5,521 bases of DNA, from contig JAEUSE010000073.1 in assembly GCA_016788805.1 (NCBI GenBank), positions 1 to 5,521 of the forward strand. The letters run 5' to 3'. A model generated the notes under the pieces. It was not told the origin of the DNA. It did not search any database and saw nothing but the letters and a program-made list of their open reading frames with translations. Origin of the DNA: Candidatus Doudnabacteria bacterium. Its GTDB lineage: Bacteria > Patescibacteriota > Doudnabacteria > UBA920. The position numbers and the translations under genes were made by a program. Shown in pieces: positions 1 to 5,414 of the stretch (within the stretch, counting starts at the first letter, position 1; each line of letters starts with the position of its first letter).

Positions 1-473
1 ATATTCTTATAAACAACGTAGGGCTACTGGTGCTTAAAAAGTTCGAGGATATGGACGAACATGAGATCAATCAAGTCTTGGATACAAACCTACGGGCGCA
101 CATGCTCCTTACTAAGGGGCTATTGCCTTTGCTAAAAGCAGCTGAGTATCCCCATATAGTATTCATGTCCTCTATGGCAGCGAAATCAAGTATTGTTGGC
201 GAAAGTGTCTATGCTGCGACCAAAGCGGCAATTAGCAACTTTGCCAATGTTTTAAGGAATGAATTTGTCGGTCGGATTAAAGTTAGCACCGTACACGCAT
301 GGGGTGTGAATACCTGGGGCTCAAAAGACGTAGACAGGCTTTTGAGGCCGGAAGATGTAGCGGAGGCTGTTGAGTTCATTGTGAGCAGAGGTCCAAATTG
401 TTTGGTTGAGAGTATTGATTTGGGGAATATACACCAGTGGCGTGGCGGAGAAGCACCGTGGTCGCCGCAATAG
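1..473 (+). CDS. Short-chain dehydrogenase/reductase (SDR), 5'-truncated by window edge
   Basis: C-terminal 156 codons of an NAD(P)-dependent SDR oxidoreductase; the reading frame enters at base 3 and ends at TAG 471-473. The visible part opens with ILINNVG, the SDR NNAG motif with Val for Ala. Next come the conserved Asn in DTNL (visible residue 29), the catalytic Ser in FMSS (57), and YAATK with Tyr70 and Lys74; the Ser-Tyr spacing of 13 is canonical. HAWGVNT sits where SDRs usually have a PGxVxT loop, so Pro is replaced by Trp. The missing N-terminal 80-90 residues should hold the TGxxxGxG nucleotide-binding motif. A GTG at 30 is not the start, because the conserved NNVG motif lies upstream of it in frame. 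The substrate cannot be told. The next gene starts 18 bases after the stop but has its own promoter. Family assignment is firm; the biological role is not. Confidence 0.93.
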   Translation, partial: ILINNVGLLVLKKFEDMDEHEINQVLDTNLRAHMLLTKGLLPLLKAAEYPHIVFMSSMAAKSSIVGESVYAATKAAISNFANVLRNEFVGRIKVSTVHAWGVNTWGSKDVDRLLRPEDVAEAVEFIVSRGPNCLVESIDLGNIHQWRGGEAPWSPQ

Positions 474-476
474 GGC

Positions 477-491
477 TGTTATACTAATAGT
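477..491 (+). promoter_or_regulatory. Extended -10 promoter, leaderless type
   Basis: TGTTATACT (477-485) is an extended -10 box (TGn plus TATACT). Exactly six bases (AATAGT) separate it from the ATG at 492. A start site seven bases past the -10 would fall on the A of ATG, so the mRNA would be leaderless. There is no Shine-Dalgarno sequence, and no recognisable -35 17 bases upstream (CGTGGT). The ruvA promoter in this window has the same architecture and spacing, which raises confidence. Begins four bases after the SDR stop. Confidence 0.6.
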
Positions 492-830
492 ATGAACAAT
501 CAACCGCTTTCCATTTTTGCCTTTCCTGTGTGGTGGTACAGCGAAGGTCTACAGCTCGCCTGGTCGCATGCCAAGGAGCGCTACCGGTATGTGTTGCGTT
601 CGACCGGTCTGCTTATTTTTCTAAAGAATATTGCTCAGCCGTTGTACGGCGACACTACCCGACAGGGTCGCGCAATTAGCGCGTTCATTCGAGTTATTTT
701 GTTGGTGTTTATTCTCGCCTGGACAGTTATTCGCCTCGGATATGTAGCAGCGCTCTTTTTTGTGCACTTATTGGCCTTGCCGTTTGCAATTATTATGATT
801 GTCTATCAGTTGTTTTCGTTGTTTTTGTAA
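492..830 (+). CDS. Small two-helix membrane protein, unknown function
   Basis: 112-aa protein that I do not recognise as a named family. The N-terminal half (1-60) is rich in aromatic and basic residues: FAFPVWWYSEGL at 9-20, then AKERYRYVLR at 27-36 and a hydrophobic patch GLLIFLKNIA. The C-terminal half is almost wholly hydrophobic, with two likely membrane helices at about 65-82 and 84-112, and the chain ends inside or just after the second helix. No signal peptide or catalytic motif is visible. ATG 492 is supported by the leaderless-type -10 box in front of it and by the lack of any other good start. The stop lies five bases before the membrane-anchored AAA+ gene, with no promoter or ribosome binding site between, so the two are almost certainly co-transcribed and perhaps translationally coupled. 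A role as membrane partner or adaptor of that ATPase is inference from position only. Confidence 0.8.
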   Translation: MNNQPLSIFAFPVWWYSEGLQLAWSHAKERYRYVLRSTGLLIFLKNIAQPLYGDTTRQGRAISAFIRVILLVFILAWTVIRLGYVAALFFVHLLALPFAIIMIVYQLFSLFL

Positions 831-835
831 CCTGT

Positions 836-3478
836 ATGGAAAATCAAGAATTACAATTCGGCCAGGGAGATGGGACATGGGGGGTTTCCGCAAATCGCGA
901 AGGCGCGCAGTTTGTGTTTACGGGAGATTTTAGTGCCGGGCGGGTAGCTACCGAAAAAGCGGTTTATGCGGCGGGTCGTTTAGTAGACCTGATTATTTAC
1001 GGCATTTGTGCGGTCGGGCTTATGGCCGTGGTCTATGGGGTGTTTCGGCTCGGACTCGAGGATCGGGACCCGTTGTTTATGTTTCGTCCCCATTGGTACA
1101 ATTTATTTACCTGGATTGGTGTACTGGCCGGTCTGTTTTTGTGGGCAAAGCGTATCCACGAGGCAGCGGAGTATGAGGTGACTCGGGTTTTGTCCTGGGC
1201 AAACGTAGCCAAATGGTCAAAGACCGGCTCAACGGTAGATGTGTTTCGGTTGTTTACTCGCGGTGCGCGAGAAGTGTGGAACTTGGTGCCCAGCTTAATG
1301 ACTCAACACGGTGGAACGCAGGCGACTACCATACATATTTTTTCGGCATTGCTCACTCACGCCTCCATTCAAATGGTTTTTTATCGGTTTGGGGTCAATC
1401 CCGAACAGCTACAAAAGCATACCGAGCAAATGTTCAGTACCGCGGTCCTAGATCCTGCGGCAGAAGCCGTGTACGTGGGTCGGTTGCCTTTTTTGGCACT
1501 GCAAGAGGCCTTAAAGCTTCGAAACCGTTCGGTTGATCCTTTAATGTTGTTGTGCGCGTTGGTTGAAGAGTTGCCGGATGAGCACCCTATTCAAAAAATA
1601 TTCTTTAATCTGGATTTGGGTAAAGAAAAGTTGGAAGTTATTGCCGCCTGGGTATTCAATTTAGATTTACTCATTGAGCAAGATAGGGTATTTAGAAAAT
1701 TGGCCCGACACAAGAGCGATAGCGGGATTAACAAAGGTCTAACCGCGGTGCCGACGCCGTATTTAGACCAGTTCAGCGTCGATCTGACTATCGCCGCCAA
1801 ATATCACCGGCTCCCACTTACCCGCGGACGGGATGAAGACACCGATAAAATTGTAGAGCTTTTAGCTACCAGCGGTAAAAGCGTATTGGTTAAAGGTCCG
1901 GTTGGTACCGGTCGAAGTACGGTCTTGGCCGATTTAGCCTATCGGATGGCGGCCGAGCAGGTGCCGAGCGCGCTCGAGGATAAGCGACTTATTCGGTTAG
2001 AGCTGGCCGGTATCTTAGGGAGTAAGGTGTCCGCCGAACAGGCACTTTTGAGTATTTTTAAAGAAGCAGAGCATTCCAATAATATTATTTTTGCGTTGGA
2101 CGATGTGCAGCAGCTCGCTAAGGCTACGGGAAGTGAAGGGCTGTCTGTATTAGAGTTGCTGGTGAACCACCTGGAAAACAGCAGTATTCAGGTTATTGCC
2201 ACTACAACGCCGGAGGATTATCAGACTAAATTACGCGACAGCGCTAATTTTGACGAGCGCTTTGTGACTTACGAGCTCTCTGCATTGAGTGTGCCCGGTG
2301 TTATGTTGGCCGCGAGTATGCGTGCTAGTCAATTCGAAGCGCAAACCGGAGCGTTCTTTCAGTATCAGGCAGTAGAGGAAGCGGTGAGGTTGACCGACCA
2401 GTTTTTTAAAGATGTGGGTCAACCGCAAAAAGCTATTCAAATTTTGCAAGAGGCCGCGAATCGGGTGAAGGGCTTGCCGAAAGGTCCGCAAAAACTTATT
2501 TCCCCTAAGTTGATTCAGGAAGTTATGGCCGAAAAAACTCATGTGCCTACTTCCAGCTTTACTCAGGATGAAGCGGACAAGCTTTTGCACCTGGAAGAAG
2601 AAATTGGTCGGAGGTTAATTGGACAACAGGAGGCGGTTACTGCGGTTTCTGAAGGTATGCGGCGAGCGAGAAGTGGTTTGTCGAGCGGTGAGCGTCCTAT
2701 GGCTTCTTTCTTATTTGTCGGACCGACCGGTGTCGGTAAGACTGAGTTGGCTAAAACACTAGCCGGAGTGTATTTTGGAGACGAGAAATATTTGCTTCGG
2801 TTAGATATGTCCGAGTACCGGGGTGATGACGGTATGCGTAAGTTGGTGGGCATGCCGGGGGACGCCCACAGCACGCCGTTTGTGGAGCATTTAAAGACCT
2901 ATCCGTTCTGCTTGTTTTTGTTGGACGAGCTTGAAAAGGCCTCGCCCGACGTGTTGAACTTATTTTTGCAGGTGCTAGAAGACGGTCGCATTACTACAGC
3001 TGCCGGGCAGACGTTGGATTTAACCCACACCATTATTATTGGAACCAGCAACGCGGGTACTCCGGAAATCCAAGCCGGCATTCGGGAGGGTCGCACTACC
3101 GACGCTATAAAATCGGAGTTGTTGGATAAAATATTAATCAATTACTACCGCCCCGAATTTTTAAACCGTTTTGACGGAGTTATCTTGTTTAAGCCGCTGG
3201 TGCCGGAAGAGGTGGTGCAAATTACTCGGCTACAGCTGGCTTCCGTTACTAAGAACTTGCTCCAAAAGAAAATCAAGCTTGGCTTTACCGATGCTGCCAT
3301 ACAAAAAGTGGCCACGGAAGCTTTTGATCCACTTCTTGGTGGACGTCCCATTCGTCGTTACATTCAAGACCACGTAGAATCAGTTATTGCGAAGCTTTTA
3401 CTTTCCAAACAGCTCGACCGCGGCGGTGACGTAACCATAGACGTGAACGAAACAGGGGAGTTTATAAGTAAGCAGTAA
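836..3478 (+). CDS. Membrane-anchored ClpB/ClpC-like double AAA+ ATPase with altered D1 and no aromatic pore loops
   Basis: 880 aa. Order: about 48 polar residues; membrane helices at about 49-70 and 87-104; two Clp N-like repeats (about 138-200 and 213-275); D1 (about 308-545); D2 (about 590-875). D1 Walker A is GPVGTGRS (354-361), with Arg360 for the usual Lys. Walker B is FALDD (419-423), with Asp423 for Glu. Arg475 in FDERF fits the arginine finger. D2 is catalytically complete: GPTGVGKT (629-636), LLDE (695-698), sensor-1 TSN (737-739), RPEFLNRFD with finger Arg778, and GGR (835-837) as sensor 2. The D1 KYRG loop is replaced around AGILGSK (391-397). The D2 GYVG segment is replaced by MPGDAHSTP (673-681), about four residues shorter than in ClpB. 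There is no M-domain between D1 and D2 and no IGF/LGF loop at the ClpP-docking position. It may be annotated as a Clp protease ATP-binding subunit, but ordinary unfolding or ClpP-linked proteolysis is doubtful. Likely a cytoplasm-facing membrane remodelling ATPase; the role is inferred. Confidence 0.92.
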   Translation: MENQELQFGQGDGTWGVSANREGAQFVFTGDFSAGRVATEKAVYAAGRLVDLIIYGICAVGLMAVVYGVFRLGLEDRDPLFMFRPHWYNLFTWIGVLAGLFLWAKRIHEAAEYEVTRVLSWANVAKWSKTGSTVDVFRLFTRGAREVWNLVPSLMTQHGGTQATTIHIFSALLTHASIQMVFYRFGVNPEQLQKHTEQMFSTAVLDPAAEAVYVGRLPFLALQEALKLRNRSVDPLMLLCALVEELPDEHPIQKIFFNLDLGKEKLEVIAAWVFNLDLLIEQDRVFRKLARHKSDSGINKGLTAVPTPYLDQFSVDLTIAAKYHRLPLTRGRDEDTDKIVELLATSGKSVLVKGPVGTGRSTVLADLAYRMAAEQVPSALEDKRLIRLELAGILGSKVSAEQALLSIFKEAEHSNNIIFALDDVQQLAKATGSEGLSVLELLVNHLENSSIQVIATTTPEDYQTKLRDSANFDERFVTYELSALSVPGVMLAASMRASQFEAQTGAFFQYQAVEEAVRLTDQFFKDVGQPQKAIQILQEAANRVKGLPKGPQKLISPKLIQEVMAEKTHVPTSSFTQDEADKLLHLEEEIGRRLIGQQEAVTAVSEGMRRARSGLSSGERPMASFLFVGPTGVGKTELAKTLAGVYFGDEKYLLRLDMSEYRGDDGMRKLVGMPGDAHSTPFVEHLKTYPFCLFLLDELEKASPDVLNLFLQVLEDGRITTAAGQTLDLTHTIIIGTSNAGTPEIQAGIREGRTTDAIKSELLDKILINYYRPEFLNRFDGVILFKPLVPEEVVQITRLQLASVTKNLLQKKIKLGFTDAAIQKVATEAFDPLLGGRPIRRYIQDHVESVIAKLLLSKQLDRGGDVTIDVNETGEFISKQ

Positions 3479-3486
3479 AATCGGAC

Positions 3487-3519
3487 AATAAAAAATCGCA
3501 CATACGTGCGTTTTTTATT
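3487..3519. terminator. Bidirectional intrinsic terminator between convergent genes
   Basis: Stem CGCAC (3497-3501), loop ATAC, GTGCG (3506-3510), extended by AATAAAAAA (3487-3495) pairing with TTTTTTATT (3511-3519) if T3496 is bulged. The A-tract and T-tract give a U-run after the GC stem on both strands. It lies eight bases after the AAA+ stop and abuts the aminoacyltransferase stop (TAA, 3522-3520 on the minus strand), so one element ends both convergent units. Confidence 0.9.
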
Positions 3520-4557
3520 TTAGTGTTTGAGCCAGCGGTTGAGGTGGCGAGTTGCTTGATAGGCGTGATAGGCGAGTGGTTTAAAAACTGTATCAAAAGC
3601 ACCGGGGTACTGGACTACGTTTCCACCGAAGCTTTGCTTAAAGCGGGCAAAGCCGCTGCCGTCGCTTACGGCGCCTTCCGCCCCAAACCAGTCGTATGTG
3701 TGTAAGCCATAATTTTTTGCGTCTTTGATTATGGTCCAGTGGAGCAGATAAGGGGCCATGACGTTTTTGTGCGCGGTTGCAGAACCACCAAAGAGGTAGG
3801 TTCGGGTATGGTTAAAGTCTACGGTGAGTGCACAGGCAACAAGTTCGTTATTGTAGTAGGCGCCGTAGGTGTGCGTGGAAAGCGTGGTTCCATTAGAAAA
3901 ATGGCCCATTAACTTGAAATAGTATTCTTGAGGAGGGGACACAAGTCTTCGGCGAATTAATGTGTCTCGCATCATGTGTGCGGCTAAGTGTTGGTCGTCC
4001 GGCTGTGTAAGGAGTCGAATTTCTACGCCATGCTTTTGAGCTACTTTAATGTTGTAGCGGGTCTTGGGGTGCATGCCCAAGAGGAGGCCTTCTTCGGGTT
4101 TGTTTATGTCTAGAAGGATGGTGCTTCCGGGTTGAATGTGCAAAGTAGGTTGTAGGTTGTAGGTTGTAGGTTGTAGAGAAGTTGTGGGCTCAGTGCGTAT
4201 AAACAGTGCTTTTGGGAACGCTTCTCTTACATGTCCAATAAGCGCATCCAGCCCCTCACTTGTCTCTTGCCTGTCCGCCGAAGCCTTGGCGTAGGTGGAT
4301 CCCTTGTCCCTTGTCCCCGCTACGGGTCCGTATGGGCAATATAAGTACTCCTGGCCCAGCGGAAGAGTATAGCGCAAGAACTGAGCGGCAAGCATTGGAT
4401 TTCCAGCACCGTCTGTCACTATGCATCTTGTCGCTTGTCGCTTGTTGCTGCTCTGCCAGTCGCCCCAGTCCCAGCTTTGTAAAAAACTTCCGCCATTTTG
4501 TGTGACGAATTTTTCGTACGTATGTTTATTGTCTGTATTAATTTCTTGTACGAGCAT
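3520..4557 (-). CDS. FemAB/FemX-family peptidoglycan aminoacyltransferase (GNAT fold)
   Basis: 345 aa. Proteins of this family transfer an amino acid from aminoacyl-tRNA to a peptidoglycan precursor (lipid II or UDP-MurNAc-pentapeptide) on the inner membrane face. Family landmarks in order: GSFLQSWDWGDWQ (23-35), YLYCPYGPV (71-79), FIRTEP (119-124), LHIQPGSTILLDI (139-151), MHPKTRYNIKVAQKHGVEI (162-180), YLFGGSA (254-260), LLHWTIIKDAKNYGLHTYDWFG (271-292, key positions W274 and Y288) and FARFKQSFGGNVVQYPG (303-319). Near full family length. The ATG at 4557 is the first start after an in-frame stop near 4638; no Shine-Dalgarno or -10 box is apparent, so it is probably read through from ruvA, 68 bases upstream. 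Oddity: three heptamer repeat tracts and a palindromic element lie in frame at residues 37-44, about 80-100 and 127-138, apparently in loops between conserved blocks. Which residue and precursor it uses cannot be told. Confident in family, not in the exact subtype. Confidence 0.9.
   Translation of the reverse strand: MLVQEINTDNKHTYEKFVTQNGGSFLQSWDWGDWQSSNKRQATRCIVTDGAGNPMLAAQFLRYTLPLGQEYLYCPYGPVAGTRDKGSTYAKASADRQETSEGLDALIGHVREAFPKALFIRTEPTTSLQPTTYNLQPTLHIQPGSTILLDINKPEEGLLLGMHPKTRYNIKVAQKHGVEIRLLTQPDDQHLAAHMMRDTLIRRRLVSPPQEYYFKLMGHFSNGTTLSTHTYGAYYNNELVACALTVDFNHTRTYLFGGSATAHKNVMAPYLLHWTIIKDAKNYGLHTYDWFGAEGAVSDGSGFARFKQSFGGNVVQYPGAFDTVFKPLAYHAYQATRHLNRWLKH
4145..4176. repeat. Heptamer tandem repeat GTAGGTT, 4.6 copies, inside the FemX-type gene
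   Basis: Perfect repeats at 4145-4151, 4152-4158, 4159-4165 and 4166-4172 plus GTAG (4173-4176). On the coding (minus) strand the unit is AACCTAC and is read as LQPTTYNLQPT (residues 128-138), in the loop between FIRTEP and IQPGSTILLD. Since 7 is not a multiple of 3, gain or loss of one unit would shift the frame. The unit has no stop in any coding-strand frame. Confidence 0.97.
4259..4318. repeat. Composite repeat: palindromic element flanked by heptamers, read in frame as TRDKGSTYAKASADRQ
   Basis: The core 4274-4299 is an imperfect palindrome: TCCGCCGAAGCC, central TT, GGCGTAGGTGGA, with the arms pairing apart from a few mismatches, some of which are G-U in RNA. Heptamer CCCTTGT (4301-4307, 4308-4314, then CCCC) lies on one side. 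A degenerate CTTGTCT/CTTGCCT pair lies on the other at 4259-4272. On the coding strand it gives GTRDKGSTYAKASADRQETS (residues 81-100), between the conserved YCPYGPV block and the next helix. From memory, AKASAD-type peptides recur in unrelated CPR proteins, which suggests a dispersed insertion element like the Rickettsia palindromic elements. That recurrence needs a genome search. Confidence 0.7.
4427..4447. repeat. Heptamer tandem repeat CTTGTCG, 3 copies, inside the FemX-type gene
   Basis: CTTGTCG at 4427-4433 and 4434-4440, then CTTGTTG (one mismatch) at 4441-4447. On the coding strand the unit is CGACAAG, read as NKRQATR (residues 38-44) in a variable loop soon after the SFLQSWDWG motif. 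It resembles the GGGACAA unit at 4301-4314, both containing GACAAG. Confidence 0.9.
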
Positions 4558-4604
4558 AGTATCGGGGAATGCCAGGTGTCTAATGAAAGTGCTTGTTCCG
4601 AATG

Positions 4605-4620
4605 TTGGAAATTGGAAATT
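4605..4620. repeat. Heptamer repeat TTGGAAA, 2.3 copies, between ruvA and the FemX-type gene
   Basis: TTGGAAA at 4605-4611 and 4612-4618 plus TT. It lies in the 68-base gap after the ruvA stop and before the next start. Two copies alone would be weak evidence; the point is the shared seven-base period with four other tracts nearby. Confidence 0.7.
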
Positions 4621-4621
4621 C

Positions 4622-4644
4622 GCTTTTAAGTTTTACTTAAAAGC
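4622..4644. repeat. Perfect 9-bp inverted repeat across the ruvA stop codon
   Basis: GCTTTTAAG (4622-4630), loop TTTTA, CTTAAAAGC (4636-4644). The arms are exact reverse complements and the ruvA TAA (4628-4626 on the minus strand) lies inside. The stem is AT-rich and no U-run follows on the minus strand (GAATTTCC), so it is a poor terminator. It could slow ribosomes, mark a processing site or cause partial termination before the FemX-type gene. Confidence 0.85.
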
Positions 4645-5189
4645 TTCAGTGCTTGTTTCAGCTGCGCTTCCATGGGGGCGGAGCGGTCTATGTCCGTAAG
4701 CACTCGTCTAGCCTCGTTGGTGCTGTAGCCAAGACCGGTGAGCGCGTCGAACACATCACTTGAACCATTAGTGCTCGCAGCGTCGCTCGTAAGGATGCCA
4801 ATTTTATCTTTAAGGTCTACAATAATGCGTTCTGCGGTTTTCTTGCCAATCCCACCCATTTGGCTAAAAAACGCGCTGTCTTGTTGGGCAATTGCTTCTT
4901 TAAGGGTGTTCATGTCCCCCGAAGAGAGTATGGAAAGGGCTATTTTTGGCCCAACCCCGGAAACAGTGAGTAAAAGTTCAAAGAAATGCAGGCTGACAAC
5001 GTCTGGAAACCCAAAGAGCGACTGCCCATCATCGCTGCTTTTGTGATATACAAACATTTTTATGGCTTGCCCCTGAGGAGTTTCTAGCAATTGAGGCACC
5101 ACAAAAACCTTGTAACCAACGCCTCCGACGTTTACAATTGTGTAACTGAGCGTTTTGTAGACTACATGCCCTTCTAAATAACCAATCAT
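4626..5189 (-). CDS. ruvA: Holliday junction branch migration protein RuvA
   Basis: 187 aa, slightly shorter than typical RuvA (about 190-205). RuvA tetramers bind four-way DNA junctions and recruit the RuvB motor for branch migration in recombinational repair. Domain I (about 1-62) is the OB fold: MIGYLEGHVV start, VGGVGYKV (21-28), and SDDGQSLFGF (52-61), where Asp53-Asp54 match the acidic pin that shapes the junction centre. Domain II (about 63-135) has two helix-hairpin-helix motifs, SGVGPK (77-82) and GGIGKK (112-117), the latter followed by TAERIIVDLKDKI. A short Ser/Thr/Asn linker (134-144) leads to domain III (about 145-187), the RuvB-binding module, with DALTGLGYSTNEA (148-160). The ATG is supported by the universal MIG start and the leaderless-type promoter six bases upstream. 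First gene of a minus-strand unit with the FemX-type gene; ruvB and ruvC are not in the window. Confidence 0.97.
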   Translation of the reverse strand: MIGYLEGHVVYKTLSYTIVNVGGVGYKVFVVPQLLETPQGQAIKMFVYHKSSDDGQSLFGFPDVVSLHFFELLLTVSGVGPKIALSILSSGDMNTLKEAIAQQDSAFFSQMGGIGKKTAERIIVDLKDKIGILTSDAASTNGSSDVFDALTGLGYSTNEARRVLTDIDRSAPMEAQLKQALKLLSKT

Positions 5190-5204
5190 AATGAAATTAT
5201 AACA
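5190..5204 (-). promoter_or_regulatory. Extended -10 promoter of ruvA, leaderless type
   Basis: Read on the minus strand, TGTTATAAT (5204 down to 5196) is a consensus extended -10. It is followed by exactly six bases (TTCATT) and then the ruvA ATG at 5189, which puts the expected transcription start on the start codon. There is no Shine-Dalgarno sequence and only a poor -35 (AATTAG at 17-base spacing), as expected when TGn compensates. The spacing is the same as at 477-491. Confidence 0.75.
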
Positions 5205-5207
5205 GAA

Positions 5208-5228
5208 ATATCTAATATCTAATTGCTA
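5208..5228. repeat. Heptamer repeat ATATCTA across the ruvA promoter spacer
   Basis: ATATCTA at 5208-5214 and 5215-5221, then ATTGCTA (two mismatches) at 5222-5228. It starts three bases upstream of the ruvA extended -10 and covers the spacer and the expected -35 position, so copy-number change would alter promoter geometry. Unlike the tracts within the FemX-type gene, its minus-strand reading contains a TAG stop. Confidence 0.75.
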
Positions 5229-5385
5229 ATGACCAATATATGGATCGCGATACGACCAACCCCGTTTTCATTAGAAATGAGATATCAGAAATTGGGCATT
5301 TTATATATACATTTGCCAAAATAGAAAGTGCAATTACGGTCGAGTCTGACTGTGTGGATAGTCTCCGGTTTGACAAAGAAAACAC

Positions 5386-5414
5386 TTGACAAAGGGCACT
5401 TGACAAGATAAAGT
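5386..5414 (+). promoter_or_regulatory. Candidate sigma-70-type promoter on + strand
   Basis: Perfect TTGACA (5386-5391), 17-base spacer, then TAAAGT (5409-5414; four of six match TATAAT). Six bases later comes an ATG (5421), the same -10 to ATG distance as at the two leaderless-type promoters here. Two more TTGACA boxes at 5370-5375 and 5400-5405 have no partner -10 at 16-18 bases. No long frame follows, so the product may be a short RNA or leader. Confidence 0.45.

Noticed and set aside
30..473. GTG at 30 as the true start of a 147-aa protein
   Set aside because: The frame is open to the window edge and the nine residues before it include NNVG, the conserved SDR motif, so the gene is cut by the window.
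1213..1536. 107-aa frame on the + strand inside the AAA+ gene
   Set aside because: Out-of-frame shadow of a strongly supported coding sequence; no domain or start signal.
3278..3286. LGF tripeptide (residues 815-817) as a ClpP-docking loop
   Set aside because: It lies in the D2 small domain, where a similar hydrophobic strand is normal, not in the loop before the arginine finger where ClpP-docking tripeptides sit.
2231..3351. Series of 68-119 aa frames antisense to the AAA+ D2 region
   Set aside because: Antisense to conserved AAA+ motifs, low-complexity composition and no start signals; they are a by-product of codon bias.
4145..4176. CRISPR-like array
   Set aside because: Units are seven bases, contiguous, with no spacers and no cas genes.
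4558..4569. Leaderless promoter for the FemX-type gene (GATACT just before ATG)
   Set aside because: The hexamer touches the ATG, whereas the two good promoters have a six-base gap; at that gap the sequence is TTCCCC. Read-through from ruvA is likelier.
5212..5406. 64-aa frame on the minus strand starting with TTG
   Set aside because: Rare start, no ribosome binding site or promoter, no recognisable motif, and it runs through the heptamer repeat in the ruvA promoter.
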